Below, one piece after another: positions 26,448 to 34,958 of a stretch of DNA of 64,000 nucleotides. How positions within the stretch are numbered: the stretch's first letter is position 1; every line of letters begins with the position of its first letter. This DNA is from Allobosea sp. 117 (GTDB lineage: Bacteria; Pseudomonadota; Alphaproteobacteria; Rhizobiales; Xanthobacteraceae), in NCBI RefSeq assembly GCF_000702305.1, contig NZ_JNLC01000012.1:186001-250000 (forward strand). The letters run 5' to 3'. Both the position numbers and the translations under genes were made by a program. Under the pieces are notes generated by a model. The model was not told where the DNA came from and ran no database searches. It saw nothing but the letters and a program-made list of their open reading frames with translations.

Positions 26448-27260
26448 ATGCGCGTCTCGGTCATCATCCCGGCCTATAATGAAGCTGGTAATATCGGCCG
26501 TCTCGTCGCCGAGACGCTCGCGGTGGTGCCGCAGGATATGCTCGGCGAGATCGTGGTGGTCGACGATTGCAGCGACGACGGCACCGCCGACGAAATACGG
26601 GCCATGCTCGAAGCCCAGCCCGCGGGCGCGCCGAAGCGCCTGCGCTATCTGCGCCACGGTCGCCGCGCCGGCCAGAGCGCGGCGCTGCGCACCGGTGTTT
26701 CCGCCGCCGCCTTCCCGGTCATCGCCACCATGGACGGCGACGGGCAGAACAACCCGGCCGACATCCCCGCGCTGGTTGCCCGCCTCGCCCCTCCCGGCGC
26801 CGAGGGGCCGGCGCTGGTCGGGGGCATTCGCGAGAAGCGCCGCGCGACGGGGTCGCGCCGTTTCGCCTCGCGCTTCGCCAACGGGCTGCGCGGCTGGCTG
26901 CTCGCCGACGACTGCCCGGACACCGGCTGCGGCATCAAGGTCTACTGGCGCGAGGCGTTCCTGCGTCTGCCTTATTTCTCCAGCATGCACCGCTATCTGC
27001 CTGCGCTTTTCCTGAGCTACGGCCAGCAAGTGGCCTATGCGCCGGTAGGCGATCGCCCGCGTCTCGCCGGCCGGTCGAAATACACGAATTTCGGCCGCGC
27101 CCTCGTCGGCATCTATGATCTGTTCGGCGTCACCTGGCTCAGGAAGCGCACCATCGTCCCGCCGATCGCCGAGGACAGTGGCGCCGCGATCCCGTTGAGG
27201 GTGGCTTCCAGCCTGCCCGCCAGCGCGCCGGCGAGCGACAGCAGCACCGGCACCTGCTGA
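26448..27260 (+). CDS. Family 2 glycosyltransferase, polyprenyl-phosphate sugar synthase type
   Basis: A 270-residue GT-A transferase similar to dolichyl-phosphate mannose synthase, ArnC and RgtE. Visible motifs are SVIIPAYNEAGNIGRLVAET, EIVVVDDCSDDGTADEI, RRAGQSAALRTGV and the metal-binding MDGDGQNNPADIP near residue 97, then TGCGIKVYWREAFLRLP. There is no C-terminal membrane pair, so it is the short soluble form. It should make a polyprenyl-phosphate sugar for the ArnT-like transferase at 28.6 kb. GAAGG precedes the ATG. The last 148 bases are antisense to the PAP2 gene, and the C-terminal tail after RKRTIVPP is low in conservation features. Confidence 0.82.
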   Translation: MRVSVIIPAYNEAGNIGRLVAETLAVVPQDMLGEIVVVDDCSDDGTADEIRAMLEAQPAGAPKRLRYLRHGRRAGQSAALRTGVSAAAFPVIATMDGDGQNNPADIPALVARLAPPGAEGPALVGGIREKRRATGSRRFASRFANGLRGWLLADDCPDTGCGIKVYWREAFLRLPYFSSMHRYLPALFLSYGQQVAYAPVGDRPRLAGRSKYTNFGRALVGIYDLFGVTWLRKRTIVPPIAEDSGAAIPLRVASSLPASAPASDSSTGTC

Positions 27261-28087
27261 GCGCCGAGCCGCCCGACGCTTCCGGCCACCCCTCGCCCGC
27301 CATCGACGAGGCGGCGGAACGCCGCCTGGCTGTTCAGCCCGATCCGGGTCAGCCGCGCCTCCAGCACTTCGTTGGAGAGCGCGGCGGCATGGCTCACATA
27401 GAACAGTTGCCGCGATGCCACGGCGACCGTCACCACGAGCGCGATGGAGATCGCCACGTCGGAAAGATAATGCGCCCCGAAGGCGATCCGGTTGAGCGAA
27501 ACGCCGCCGACCATCAGCGCGACGATGAAGACCACTTGCCAGCGCCAGGGCCGCGGCACGAACAGCACCAGCGGCAGCAGGCACGCCACCGCAGCCGCCT
27601 CGCCTGAGACGAAGGAGCGGTTGCTGAAGAGCTTGTCGCCGATCGACCAGGCGTCGACAAAGGGCAGCGAGCCGCCGAAATCGAGCGTCTTCACCGGCCG
27701 TGGGCGACCCCAGAAGGTCTTGAGGATGCCGTTCACCAGCAGCACCGGCCCCAGCAGGTACACGCTCGTCATGTAGAGAGTGAAGCGTGGCGGAAGCAGG
27801 CAGGGCCGAAGCGGATAGATGAGCTTCAGCACCAGCACGACGATCAGCACGATGGCGACCGCGACAGGAATGTTGCTTCCGGCCTCGCGCAGTTCCTGCA
27901 GCAGCCCGATGCGGGCCGCCGGGAACCCCTCGCCCGCAACATAGAACAGGCGGGTGAAGGCGAGATCGACCGCCGGAAACACGATGAAGAAGAGCGACAG
28001 GGCGAAGGTGGCGACGGCGACGAAGACGATCGGCCTCGCAGCCAGGCGTGCCCGAAGGCTACGCAGCAGCGGCTTCAGAATGGTCAT
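27113..28087 (-). CDS. PAP2-family phosphatase, LpxE-like with altered motif
   Basis: A 324-residue membrane phosphatase with five or six helices. Motif 1 is KTFWGRPRP (K-x6-RP) near residue 122 and motif 3 is NRIAFGAHYLSDV (R-x5-H-x3-D) near residue 205. Motif 2 reads SFVSGEAA near residue 157, so Glu stands where PSGH enzymes have the transition-state His. Such a form is found in an alphaproteobacterial subfamily. Likely substrates are lipid A phosphate or undecaprenyl pyrophosphate. The long C-terminal tail (after ~residue 240) lies beyond the PAP2 domain. It overlaps the GT2 gene end to end on opposite strands. Confidence 0.8.
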   Translation of the reverse strand: MTILKPLLRSLRARLAARPIVFVAVATFALSLFFIVFPAVDLAFTRLFYVAGEGFPAARIGLLQELREAGSNIPVAVAIVLIVVLVLKLIYPLRPCLLPPRFTLYMTSVYLLGPVLLVNGILKTFWGRPRPVKTLDFGGSLPFVDAWSIGDKLFSNRSFVSGEAAAVACLLPLVLFVPRPWRWQVVFIVALMVGGVSLNRIAFGAHYLSDVAISIALVVTVAVASRQLFYVSHAAALSNEVLEARLTRIGLNSQAAFRRLVDGGRGVAGSVGRLGAQQVPVLLSLAGALAGRLEATLNGIAAPLSSAIGGTMVRFLSQVTPNRS

Positions 28088-28213
28088 TTCCGCTCCCCCG
28101 GACCACGGCTTCCCGTATCCGGCGGCGACTACAGATCAGCGCTGTGAAGGGGGTGTGAAGCGGCGATGACGTCCCCCTGAAAGTTGCGGGATGCGGCGCC
28201 TCGCCGCGGGGCG

Positions 28214-28531
28214 CTACGGGGTCTCCGCGGCGGCGCCCGTGTCCTTCCCCCGCGTACGCTCACTGGCGAGAAAGTAGATGTTGCGCCCATAGATCAGCAG
28301 TCCGGCCGCCTGCCCGACGATGAACACCGGGTCCTGCCGGTAGATGGCATAGGCGAGCAGCGTGACGCCGCCGAGCACGGAGAACGTCCAGAAGGCGACC
28401 GGCACCACACTCCGCCGCGCCCGTTCGCTGGCGATCCACTGCACCAGGAAGCGGCCCGTGAACAGCGCCTGACCGATGAAGCCGACGACCAGCCACGGAT
28501 TGATCGACAATGCGGAGAGCGACATCGTCAT
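28214..28531 (-). CDS. Lipid A biosynthesis N-terminal (LAB_N) domain membrane protein
   Basis: A 105-residue membrane protein with three helices, matching the LAB_N domain: NPWLVVGFIGQALFTGRFLVQWIASERARRSVVP, of which the core is FTGRFLVQWIASE, followed by FWTFSVLGGVTLLAYAIYRQDPVFI and LLIYGRNIYFL. Such small proteins accompany ArnT/GT2 systems and are thought to help flip or handle polyprenyl-linked sugars. ATG 28531 has GAAAGG nine bases upstream; ATG 28525 is an alternative. It starts 25 bases after the ArnT-like gene and is followed by the PAP2 gene on the same strand. Confidence 0.8.
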   Translation of the reverse strand: MTMSLSALSINPWLVVGFIGQALFTGRFLVQWIASERARRSVVPVAFWTFSVLGGVTLLAYAIYRQDPVFIVGQAAGLLIYGRNIYFLASERTRGKDTGAAAETP

Positions 28532-28556
28532 GAGCGGAAACCTTTCGCAGGAGCGA

Positions 28557-30248
28557 TCATTTCGCAGCCCCTTCGGCCGCCAGCACGGCAAGCGAAACGG
28601 GGTGCATGGTACCGGAATTCACCCCCGAGACCGTCGCGAGCGGCTCCGGCGCGCGGCCGAGTTCGCGGTTGCGGGCATCGAAGCGGGCACGCTCGCGCTG
28701 CGCGACCACCGCCACGCGGCAGCCCGGCGTGGCGAGGAAGTCTGCCGCGCCGGCGCCGTCGCTGAATTGGACGTCGGTGCCGAGCTCGAACAGCACGCTC
28801 GCCTCGTAGAAGCCGGCGACGAGGATCCGCGGCTTCCCGCAGGAGACGTCGCGGGCGATCACCTCGGCAACGCGCGGGGAGAGCCACAGCGCATCGAGGC
28901 GAGGCATCACAACGCCGTAGCCGAGCGTGTAGAGGACGATAGCCTGCGCGAAGAGCGGCACATAGACCGCCTCGAGCCCCATCCTCAGGCTGCGGACTAC
29001 CGCGATGGCGCCGACCGGCAGGGCCGCCGCCGCGAGCAGCAGCGCCTGGAACGGCACATGCCCCTCGAACCAGTAGAGCGCGCCGACGAGGCCGATGGCG
29101 GCCAGCGATCCGCCCGCCGCCGCGAGGAAGGCGAAGAGCCGCATCCATCCCCTGGGCGGAGTCAGCGCGCCTGAGGCGAGCGCCGCGCCGGCGAGCAGCG
29201 CGATCGCCGGATAGGCCGGCAGCGTGTAGTGCGGCAGCTTGGTCGCGATCAGCTCAAAGGCGAGGAAGAACGGCACCGCCCAGCACAGGCAGAAGCGCAC
29301 GGCGGGCTCGTTGCGGTTCGCCCATGCCCAGGGCGCCGCCGCGGCGGCGAGCGCCGCGCCCGGCCAGAAGATGAAGAAGAAGGTGAGGAAATGCGCGCCC
29401 GGCGGCAGGCCGTGCGATTCCTGCCCGGTCGCTACCTTGCCGAGCAGATCGCGCCCGACGGCCTCCTCGAAGAAGGCGGTGCCGGATTTCATCGCGATGA
29501 CGATGAGCCAGGGCGCGACGATGGCAAGCAGCAGCGGCAGGCCGATGGCCGGCCGCAGCCGGCGAAGCCAGGCCGCCCGGCGGTCCCAGATCACCAGTCC
29601 GAGGATGGTGAGGCCGGCCAGCATCGGCACGATCGGCCCCTTGACGAGGATGCCCGCGCCCATCGCCCCCCAGAACAGCAGCGGCCAGCCGATCGACAGC
29701 CGTTCCTCGGCCTTGGCGAGATAGAGCCGCGCCAAGGCGAACTGCCCGGCGACGGCGGCGGCGAGCTGCGTCGCGTCGGTCTTGGCGAGCCGGGCCTCGG
29801 CGCCGAGGATGATCGAGGCCGCCATCAGCGCCCCGGCAACCAGTGCCGCGCGCGGGCCGAACAGCCTGAGGCCGATGGCGTGGATGAGCAGCACGACCAG
29901 GCATCCGGCGATGAGCGAGGGCAGGCGGTAGACCCAGATCGGCGCGTCGGCGCCGTGGCCTGTGATGCGCACCGCCGCCGCCTGCAGCCAGTAGATGCCG
30001 ATCGGCTTCTTGAAGCGCGTCTCCTCGCCGAGACGCGGCGTCACATAGTCGCCGCTCTCCACCATCTGCCGCGTCGCCTGCGCGAAGCGCGCCTCGTCGC
30101 GATCGAGGATCGGCATGGTGAAGAAGCCCGGCAGCGCGCAGGCGAGGAAGAGCAGCGCCAGCACGAGGCGCGAGCGGCGCGCGTCGGACGCGATCTCGCC
30201 AAGCGACGGCAGCCGCCTTTGCGGTGCAAGTCCGGCAGCCTCGCTCAT
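28557..30248 (-). CDS. ArnT-like lipid A / glycan glycosyltransferase (PMT_2 type)
   Basis: A 563-residue integral membrane GT-C transferase with about 12 helices. The catalytic loop is FTMPILDRDEARFAQATRQM near residue 45, matching the DEARYAEISREM element of ArnT, and KKPIGIYWLQA follows. It moves a sugar from a polyprenyl phosphate carrier to an envelope acceptor such as lipid A. Together with the soluble GT2, LAB_N and PAP2 genes it resembles the rhizobial RgtD/RgtE/LpxE set that adds galacturonic acid and removes phosphate from lipid A; that match is inference. GGAGGGGG before ATG 30248 supports the start. Confidence 0.85.
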   Translation of the reverse strand: MSEAAGLAPQRRLPSLGEIASDARRSRLVLALLFLACALPGFFTMPILDRDEARFAQATRQMVESGDYVTPRLGEETRFKKPIGIYWLQAAAVRITGHGADAPIWVYRLPSLIAGCLVVLLIHAIGLRLFGPRAALVAGALMAASIILGAEARLAKTDATQLAAAVAGQFALARLYLAKAEERLSIGWPLLFWGAMGAGILVKGPIVPMLAGLTILGLVIWDRRAAWLRRLRPAIGLPLLLAIVAPWLIVIAMKSGTAFFEEAVGRDLLGKVATGQESHGLPPGAHFLTFFFIFWPGAALAAAAAPWAWANRNEPAVRFCLCWAVPFFLAFELIATKLPHYTLPAYPAIALLAGAALASGALTPPRGWMRLFAFLAAAGGSLAAIGLVGALYWFEGHVPFQALLLAAAALPVGAIAVVRSLRMGLEAVYVPLFAQAIVLYTLGYGVVMPRLDALWLSPRVAEVIARDVSCGKPRILVAGFYEASVLFELGTDVQFSDGAGAADFLATPGCRVAVVAQRERARFDARNRELGRAPEPLATVSGVNSGTMHPVSLAVLAAEGAAK

Positions 30249-30422
30249 TCCCCCTCCGCGCTCCGCGACATGTCGCCGCCGGTCGCCTCGCGGACCCGGC
30301 GCAACGACCTTCCTTGGTGCCTGTGCATGTCGGTTGTGTGACGCGGATGCGGCGGCATGAAGCCTCCAATTCCTTGACGGCTCGGCCGAAAGTAGTGGGC
30401 CCCGCCGAGCCCGGCCAAGACT

Positions 30423-30433
30423 GACGTAACGTC
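30423..30433. promoter_or_regulatory. Short palindrome in the RND pump promoter region
   Basis: GACGTAACGTC is a perfect dyad (5-base arms around one A). It lies 57 bases before the adaptor gene and 180 bases before the divergent ArnT-like gene, just upstream of an AT-rich run (GAAGAAAAATTAATG). A TetR- or MarR-type repressor site is possible; so short a dyad is weak evidence. Confidence 0.3.
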
Positions 30434-30489
30434 CTGAAGTGAAGAAAAATTAATGCCTCCGCAAACATGCGACGACATCGATTCCGATA

Positions 30490-31740
30490 ATGATCTCGGG
30501 TGTCGTCGATCCATCGAGCACCCTGATGCCGGATTCCTCCACGCCCGCCCGCCGCCGCGTCCCGCGCGTCGCCATGCTCCTTGCCCTCGCGCTCGCCGGC
30601 GGCGGCGGTTTCGCATGGTACCGGCTACCGGCCCGCGCTGCGCCGGAAGCCCCGGCCAGGGCCGAGCACGTCGCCGTGCCGGTGAAGGTGGCGCAGGCCG
30701 AGAAGCGGGACGTGCCGGTCGAGCTCGACGCCATCGGCACGGTGCAGGCGTCCAACACCATCGCCATCCGCAGCCGGGTCGACGGCACGCTGCAGAGCGT
30801 CGATTTCGACGAGGGCCAGGAGGTCCATGCGGGCGATGTGCTCGCCCGGATCGATCCGCGCGTCTATCAGGCGGCGCTCGACCAGGCCAAGGCGCAGAAG
30901 GCGAAGGACGAGGCGCAATTGCGCAGCGCCTCCGCCGACCTCGCGCGCTACACCTCGCTGGTCCAGAAGGACTATGCCAGCAAGCAGAGCGTCGATCAGC
31001 AGCAGGCCACCGTCGACCAGATCAAGGCCGCGATCAGTGCCGACGAGGCGGCGATCGAGAGCGCGCAGACCACGCTCGGCTACACCACCATCACTGCCCC
31101 GACCGACGGCCGCATGGGCATCCGCCAGATCGACGCCGGCAACATCGTCCATGCCAGCGACACCACCGCGATCGCGACCCTCGCCACGCTGAAGCCGATC
31201 GCCGTGCTGTTCACCAGCCCCGAGAAGAATCTCGACGCCCTGCAGGCGGCAATGCGCGCCGGCGCGGTCACCGTGACCGCCTACGCCAAGCAGGACAGCA
31301 GCACGCCGCTCGGCACCGGCCGGCTCACGGTGATCGACAACCAGATCGACCAGACCACCGGCACCATCCGCCTCAAGGCGGTCTTCCCCAACGACGACGA
31401 GAAGCTCTGGCCCGGCGCCTTCGTGCGCGTGCGCGTTGCGATGTCCGTGCGCAGGGACTCCGTCACCATCCCGGTCGCCGCCGTGCAGCGCGGCCCGGAC
31501 GGGCTCTATGCGTGGGTCGTCGACGAAGGCTCGACCGTACGCATGCGCCCGATCGAGACTGGATCGATGTCGAACGGCGTCGCCGTGGTACTGAACGGAC
31601 TGTCGCCCGGCGATCGCGTCGTCACCGAGGGCCAGTACAAGCTCCGCCCGGACAGCCGGGTCGCCGTGGCCGACCCCGGCAGCGAGCGGACCGCCGAGGC
31701 GGCGGCACCCGCCGCTCCCGCCACCGGAAGCCGGCCATGA
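30490..31740 (+). CDS. RND efflux periplasmic adaptor (membrane fusion) protein
   Basis: A 416-residue MdtA/AcrA-type adaptor. It has an N-terminal anchor (VAMLLALALAGGGGFAWY), a lipoyl half (IRSRVDGTLQSVDFDEGQEVHAGDVLARIDPRVY, key residues G-x-L...G-x-x-V..GD), a helical hairpin with QAKAQKAKDEAQLRSA, the second lipoyl half (LGYTTITAPTDGRMG) and a beta-barrel. There is no lipobox Cys. ATG 30490 and ATG 30526 are both possible starts. Its TGA overlaps the ATG of the RND pump gene, so the two are coupled. No outer-membrane channel gene follows. Confidence 0.85.
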   Translation: MISGVVDPSSTLMPDSSTPARRRVPRVAMLLALALAGGGGFAWYRLPARAAPEAPARAEHVAVPVKVAQAEKRDVPVELDAIGTVQASNTIAIRSRVDGTLQSVDFDEGQEVHAGDVLARIDPRVYQAALDQAKAQKAKDEAQLRSASADLARYTSLVQKDYASKQSVDQQQATVDQIKAAISADEAAIESAQTTLGYTTITAPTDGRMGIRQIDAGNIVHASDTTAIATLATLKPIAVLFTSPEKNLDALQAAMRAGAVTVTAYAKQDSSTPLGTGRLTVIDNQIDQTTGTIRLKAVFPNDDEKLWPGAFVRVRVAMSVRRDSVTIPVAAVQRGPDGLYAWVVDEGSTVRMRPIETGSMSNGVAVVLNGLSPGDRVVTEGQYKLRPDSRVAVADPGSERTAEAAAPAAPATGSRP

Positions 31741-34700
31741 ACATATCCGAGCCCTTCATCCGCCGGCCGATCGCCACCTCGCTGCTGATGGCGGCGATCG
31801 CCTTCGCCGGCATCGTCGCCTATCCCTTGCTACCGGTGGCGCCGCTGCCGCAGGTCGACTTCCCGACCATCCAGGTCTCCGCGCAGCTCTCGGGCGCCAG
31901 CCCGGAGACCATGGCCTCCTCGGTCGCCGCGCCGCTGGAACGCCGCTTCGGGCAGATCGCCGGCATCACCCAGATGACCTCGGTGAGCACGCTGGGCTCC
32001 ACCTCGATCTCGATCCAGTTCGATCTCGACCGCAACATCGACGGCGCCGCGCAGGACGTGCAGGCCGCCATCACCGCCGCCCAGCGGCAATTGCCCGATG
32101 ATCTCACCAGCCCGCCGAGCTACCGCAAGGTCAACCCAGCCGACAGCCCGGTCATGGTGTTGGCGGTGCATTCCGACACCATGCCGCTGACCGACGTCGA
32201 CGACTATGCCGACAATGTGCTGGCCCAGCGCCTGTCGCAGGTCGTCGGCGTCTCGCAGGTGCTGATCGGCGGCGAGCGGAAACGCTCCATCAGGGTGCAG
32301 ATCGATCCGGCCCGGCTGGCCGCCACAGGCCTGACGCTGGAGGACGTGCGCGGCGTCATCGACGACGCCACCACCCTCGCCGCCAAGGGCAACATCCGCG
32401 GCCCTGTGCGCAGCTTCACCATCGGCGCGAACGACCAGCTCACCACGCCCACCGACTACGGCAACGTCGTGCTCGCCTACAAGAATGGCGCGCCGGTGCG
32501 GATCAGGGATGTCGGCGACGTCGTGGAAGCGCCGCAGGACGTCACCACCGGCGCCACCGAGAACAACCGGCCGGCCATATTGCTGCTGGTGTTCAAGCAG
32601 CCCGGCGCCAACGTCATCCAGACGGTCGACGCCATCAAGGAGGTACTGCCGAAGCTCTCCAGCATCGTGCCGCCCAGCGTCGAGGTCGACACCATCATCG
32701 ACCGCACCACCACGATCCGCGCTTCCGTCGAGGACGTCGAGTTCACGCTCGCCCTCACCATCGGGCTCGTGGTGATGGTGATCCTCGCCTTTCTGCGCAA
32801 CATTCGCGCCACCCTCATCCCGAGCGTCGTGGTGCCGCTGGCGCTGACCGGCGCGGTCGCCGCGATGTATCTGCTCAGCTTCAGCCTCGACAATCTGTCG
32901 CTGATGGCGCTGACCATCGCGGTCGGCTTCGTCGTCGACGACGCGATCGTCGTGGTCGAGAACATCTTCCGCTATCTCGAAAAGGGCATGACACCGTTCG
33001 ACGCCGCCATCGCCGGCGCGCGCGAGATCGGCTTCACCGTCGCCTCGATCAGCATCTCGCTGATCGCGGTGTTCATCCCGCTGCTGCTGATGGGCGGCAT
33101 CGTCGGTCGCCTGTTCCGCGAGTTCGCGCTCACCGTGACGCTCGCCATCGTGGTTTCGATGTTCGTCTCGCTGACGCTCACCCCGATGCTGTGCGCCCGC
33201 TTCCTGAAGGCTCATGGCGACGGGCATCACGGGCGGATCTACCGCGCCATCGAGGCGGTCTTCGACGGCATGCTCGGCTTCTATCGCCGTACGCTCGACA
33301 TCGCGCTGACCCACCGCTTCGTAACGCTGATGGTGTTCTTCGCCACCGTGGCCGCCACCGGCTGGCTGTTCCTCACCGTGCCGAAGGGCTTCTTCCCGAC
33401 ACAGGACAATGGCCTCATCACCGGCATATCCGAGGCCGCACAGGACGTCTCGCCTGACGAGATGCGCCGCCTCCAGACGGCTCTGGGCGCCATCGTCCTG
33501 AAGGACCCGGCCGTGGCCGGCTTCGGCTCGGCCATCGGCGGCAGCGGCAACACCACCAATACCGGCCGCTTCTTCATCGCCCTGAAGCCGCGCGACGAGC
33601 GCGATGCCTCGGCCTCGCAGGTGATCGACCGGCTGCGGCCGAAGCTGCAGGCGGTCTCCGGCGCCGCCCTGTTCCTGCAGCCGGCGCAGGACATCACGGT
33701 GGGCGGGCGCGCCTCGCGGGCGCAGTTCCAGTACACGCTGACCGACGCCAATCTCGACGAGCTCAACGAATGGGCGCCGAAGCTGCTGGCGAAGTTCCGC
33801 ACCCTGCCCGAGCTCGCCGACGTTTCAAGTGACCAGCAGGGCAACGCGCCGCAGGTGAAGATCAACATCGACCGCGACCAGGCCGCACGCTTCGGCATCC
33901 AGCCGCAGCTCATCGATGCCACGCTGAACGACGCCTTCGGCCAGCAGCAGGCGACCCAGTATTTCACGCAGCTCGACACCTACTCGGTGATCATCGAGGT
34001 GACGCCGGAGCAGCAGAAGCATATCGGCACGCTCAACGACATCTATCTGAAGTCGCCGCTTACCGGCGAAGCGGTGCCGCTCTCGACCCTCGTCTCGATC
34101 GACACCCGGCAGGTCGCCTCGCTATCGGTGTCCCACCAGGCGCAATATCCGGCGGTGACGCTGTCGTTCAACCTGCGCCCCGGCGTGGCGCTGAGCCAGG
34201 CGGTGGCGGCGATCAACAGGGCGTCGGCCGAGATCGGCGCGCCGACCGCGCTCACCGGCAGCTTCCAGGGCAACGCGCAGGCCTTCCAGAGCGCGCTGGC
34301 GAGCGAGCCGGCGCTGATCGGCGCAGCGCTCTTCGTCGTCTACATCATCCTCGGCATGCTCTATGAGAGCTATGTCCACCCCCTGACCATTCTCTCCACC
34401 CTGCCCTCCGCCGGCATCGGCGCCCTGCTCGCGCTGTGGGCGGGCGGCTTCGACCTGTCGGTTATCGGGATCATCGGCATCATCCTCCTGATCGGCATCG
34501 TGAAGAAGAACGGCATCATGCTGGTCGACTTCGCCATCGCCGGCGAGCGCGAGCGCGGGCTCACCCCCGAGGCGGCGATCCGCGAGGCGTGCCTGCTCCG
34601 CTTCCGGCCGATCCTGATGACCACCATGGCCGCGCTGCTCGGCGGCGTGCCGCTGATGCTCGGCCACGGCACCGGCTCGGAGATGCGCCAGCCGCTGGGC

Positions 34701-34853
34701 TACGCCATGGTCGGCGGCCTCGCGCTGAGCCAGGTGCTCACGCTCTACACGACGCCGGTGGTCTATCTCTATCTCGACCGGCTGAACCGCTGGATCGGCG
34801 GCACCCGCGAGGCCGACGAACCGGCCGAGGCCCTGCCCGCGCCGGCGGAATAG
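31737..34853 (+). CDS. RND multidrug efflux transporter, MdtB/MdtC-like
   Basis: A 1038-residue inner-membrane proton-driven exporter of the HAE1 family. It starts MNISEPFIRRPIATSLLMAA, has twelve helices with two large periplasmic loops, and contains the TM4 proton relay segment VGFVVDDAIVVVENIFRYLE with the Asp-Asp pair, near residue 405. The second half repeats the fold (ALFVVYIILGMLYESYVHP; GIIGIILLIGIVKKNGIMLVDFA). Sequence feel is closest to MdtC. Only one pump gene is present, unlike the MdtB/MdtC heteromer. Overlap with the adaptor stop (ATGA) shows a two-gene operon. Confidence 0.9.
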   Translation: MNISEPFIRRPIATSLLMAAIAFAGIVAYPLLPVAPLPQVDFPTIQVSAQLSGASPETMASSVAAPLERRFGQIAGITQMTSVSTLGSTSISIQFDLDRNIDGAAQDVQAAITAAQRQLPDDLTSPPSYRKVNPADSPVMVLAVHSDTMPLTDVDDYADNVLAQRLSQVVGVSQVLIGGERKRSIRVQIDPARLAATGLTLEDVRGVIDDATTLAAKGNIRGPVRSFTIGANDQLTTPTDYGNVVLAYKNGAPVRIRDVGDVVEAPQDVTTGATENNRPAILLLVFKQPGANVIQTVDAIKEVLPKLSSIVPPSVEVDTIIDRTTTIRASVEDVEFTLALTIGLVVMVILAFLRNIRATLIPSVVVPLALTGAVAAMYLLSFSLDNLSLMALTIAVGFVVDDAIVVVENIFRYLEKGMTPFDAAIAGAREIGFTVASISISLIAVFIPLLLMGGIVGRLFREFALTVTLAIVVSMFVSLTLTPMLCARFLKAHGDGHHGRIYRAIEAVFDGMLGFYRRTLDIALTHRFVTLMVFFATVAATGWLFLTVPKGFFPTQDNGLITGISEAAQDVSPDEMRRLQTALGAIVLKDPAVAGFGSAIGGSGNTTNTGRFFIALKPRDERDASASQVIDRLRPKLQAVSGAALFLQPAQDITVGGRASRAQFQYTLTDANLDELNEWAPKLLAKFRTLPELADVSSDQQGNAPQVKINIDRDQAARFGIQPQLIDATLNDAFGQQQATQYFTQLDTYSVIIEVTPEQQKHIGTLNDIYLKSPLTGEAVPLSTLVSIDTRQVASLSVSHQAQYPAVTLSFNLRPGVALSQAVAAINRASAEIGAPTALTGSFQGNAQAFQSALASEPALIGAALFVVYIILGMLYESYVHPLTILSTLPSAGIGALLALWAGGFDLSVIGIIGIILLIGIVKKNGIMLVDFAIAGERERGLTPEAAIREACLLRFRPILMTTMAALLGGVPLMLGHGTGSEMRQPLGYAMVGGLALSQVLTLYTTPVVYLYLDRLNRWIGGTREADEPAEALPAPAE

Positions 34854-34872
34854 GAAAGCCGCGATCGCCTTT

Positions 34873-34900
34873 GGCGCCCTCCCCCTTTGCGGCGGGCGCC
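34873..34900 (+). terminator. Hairpin after the RND pump gene (weak terminator candidate)
   Basis: GGCGCCC (34873-34879) pairs with GGGCGCC (34894-34900) across a 14-nt loop, 20 bases after the stop. No T run follows, so a Rho-independent role is doubtful. Confidence 0.3.
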
Positions 34901-34958
34901 TCTATGATCGCGCCGCGCGTCCCACCGGCCGCCCGGAACGCGATGGAATTGCCGCGAC

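Noticed and set aside
31830-33314. 494-codon minus-strand frame inside the RND pump gene
   Set aside because: Antisense shadow with low-complexity product; the + strand pump motifs are intact.
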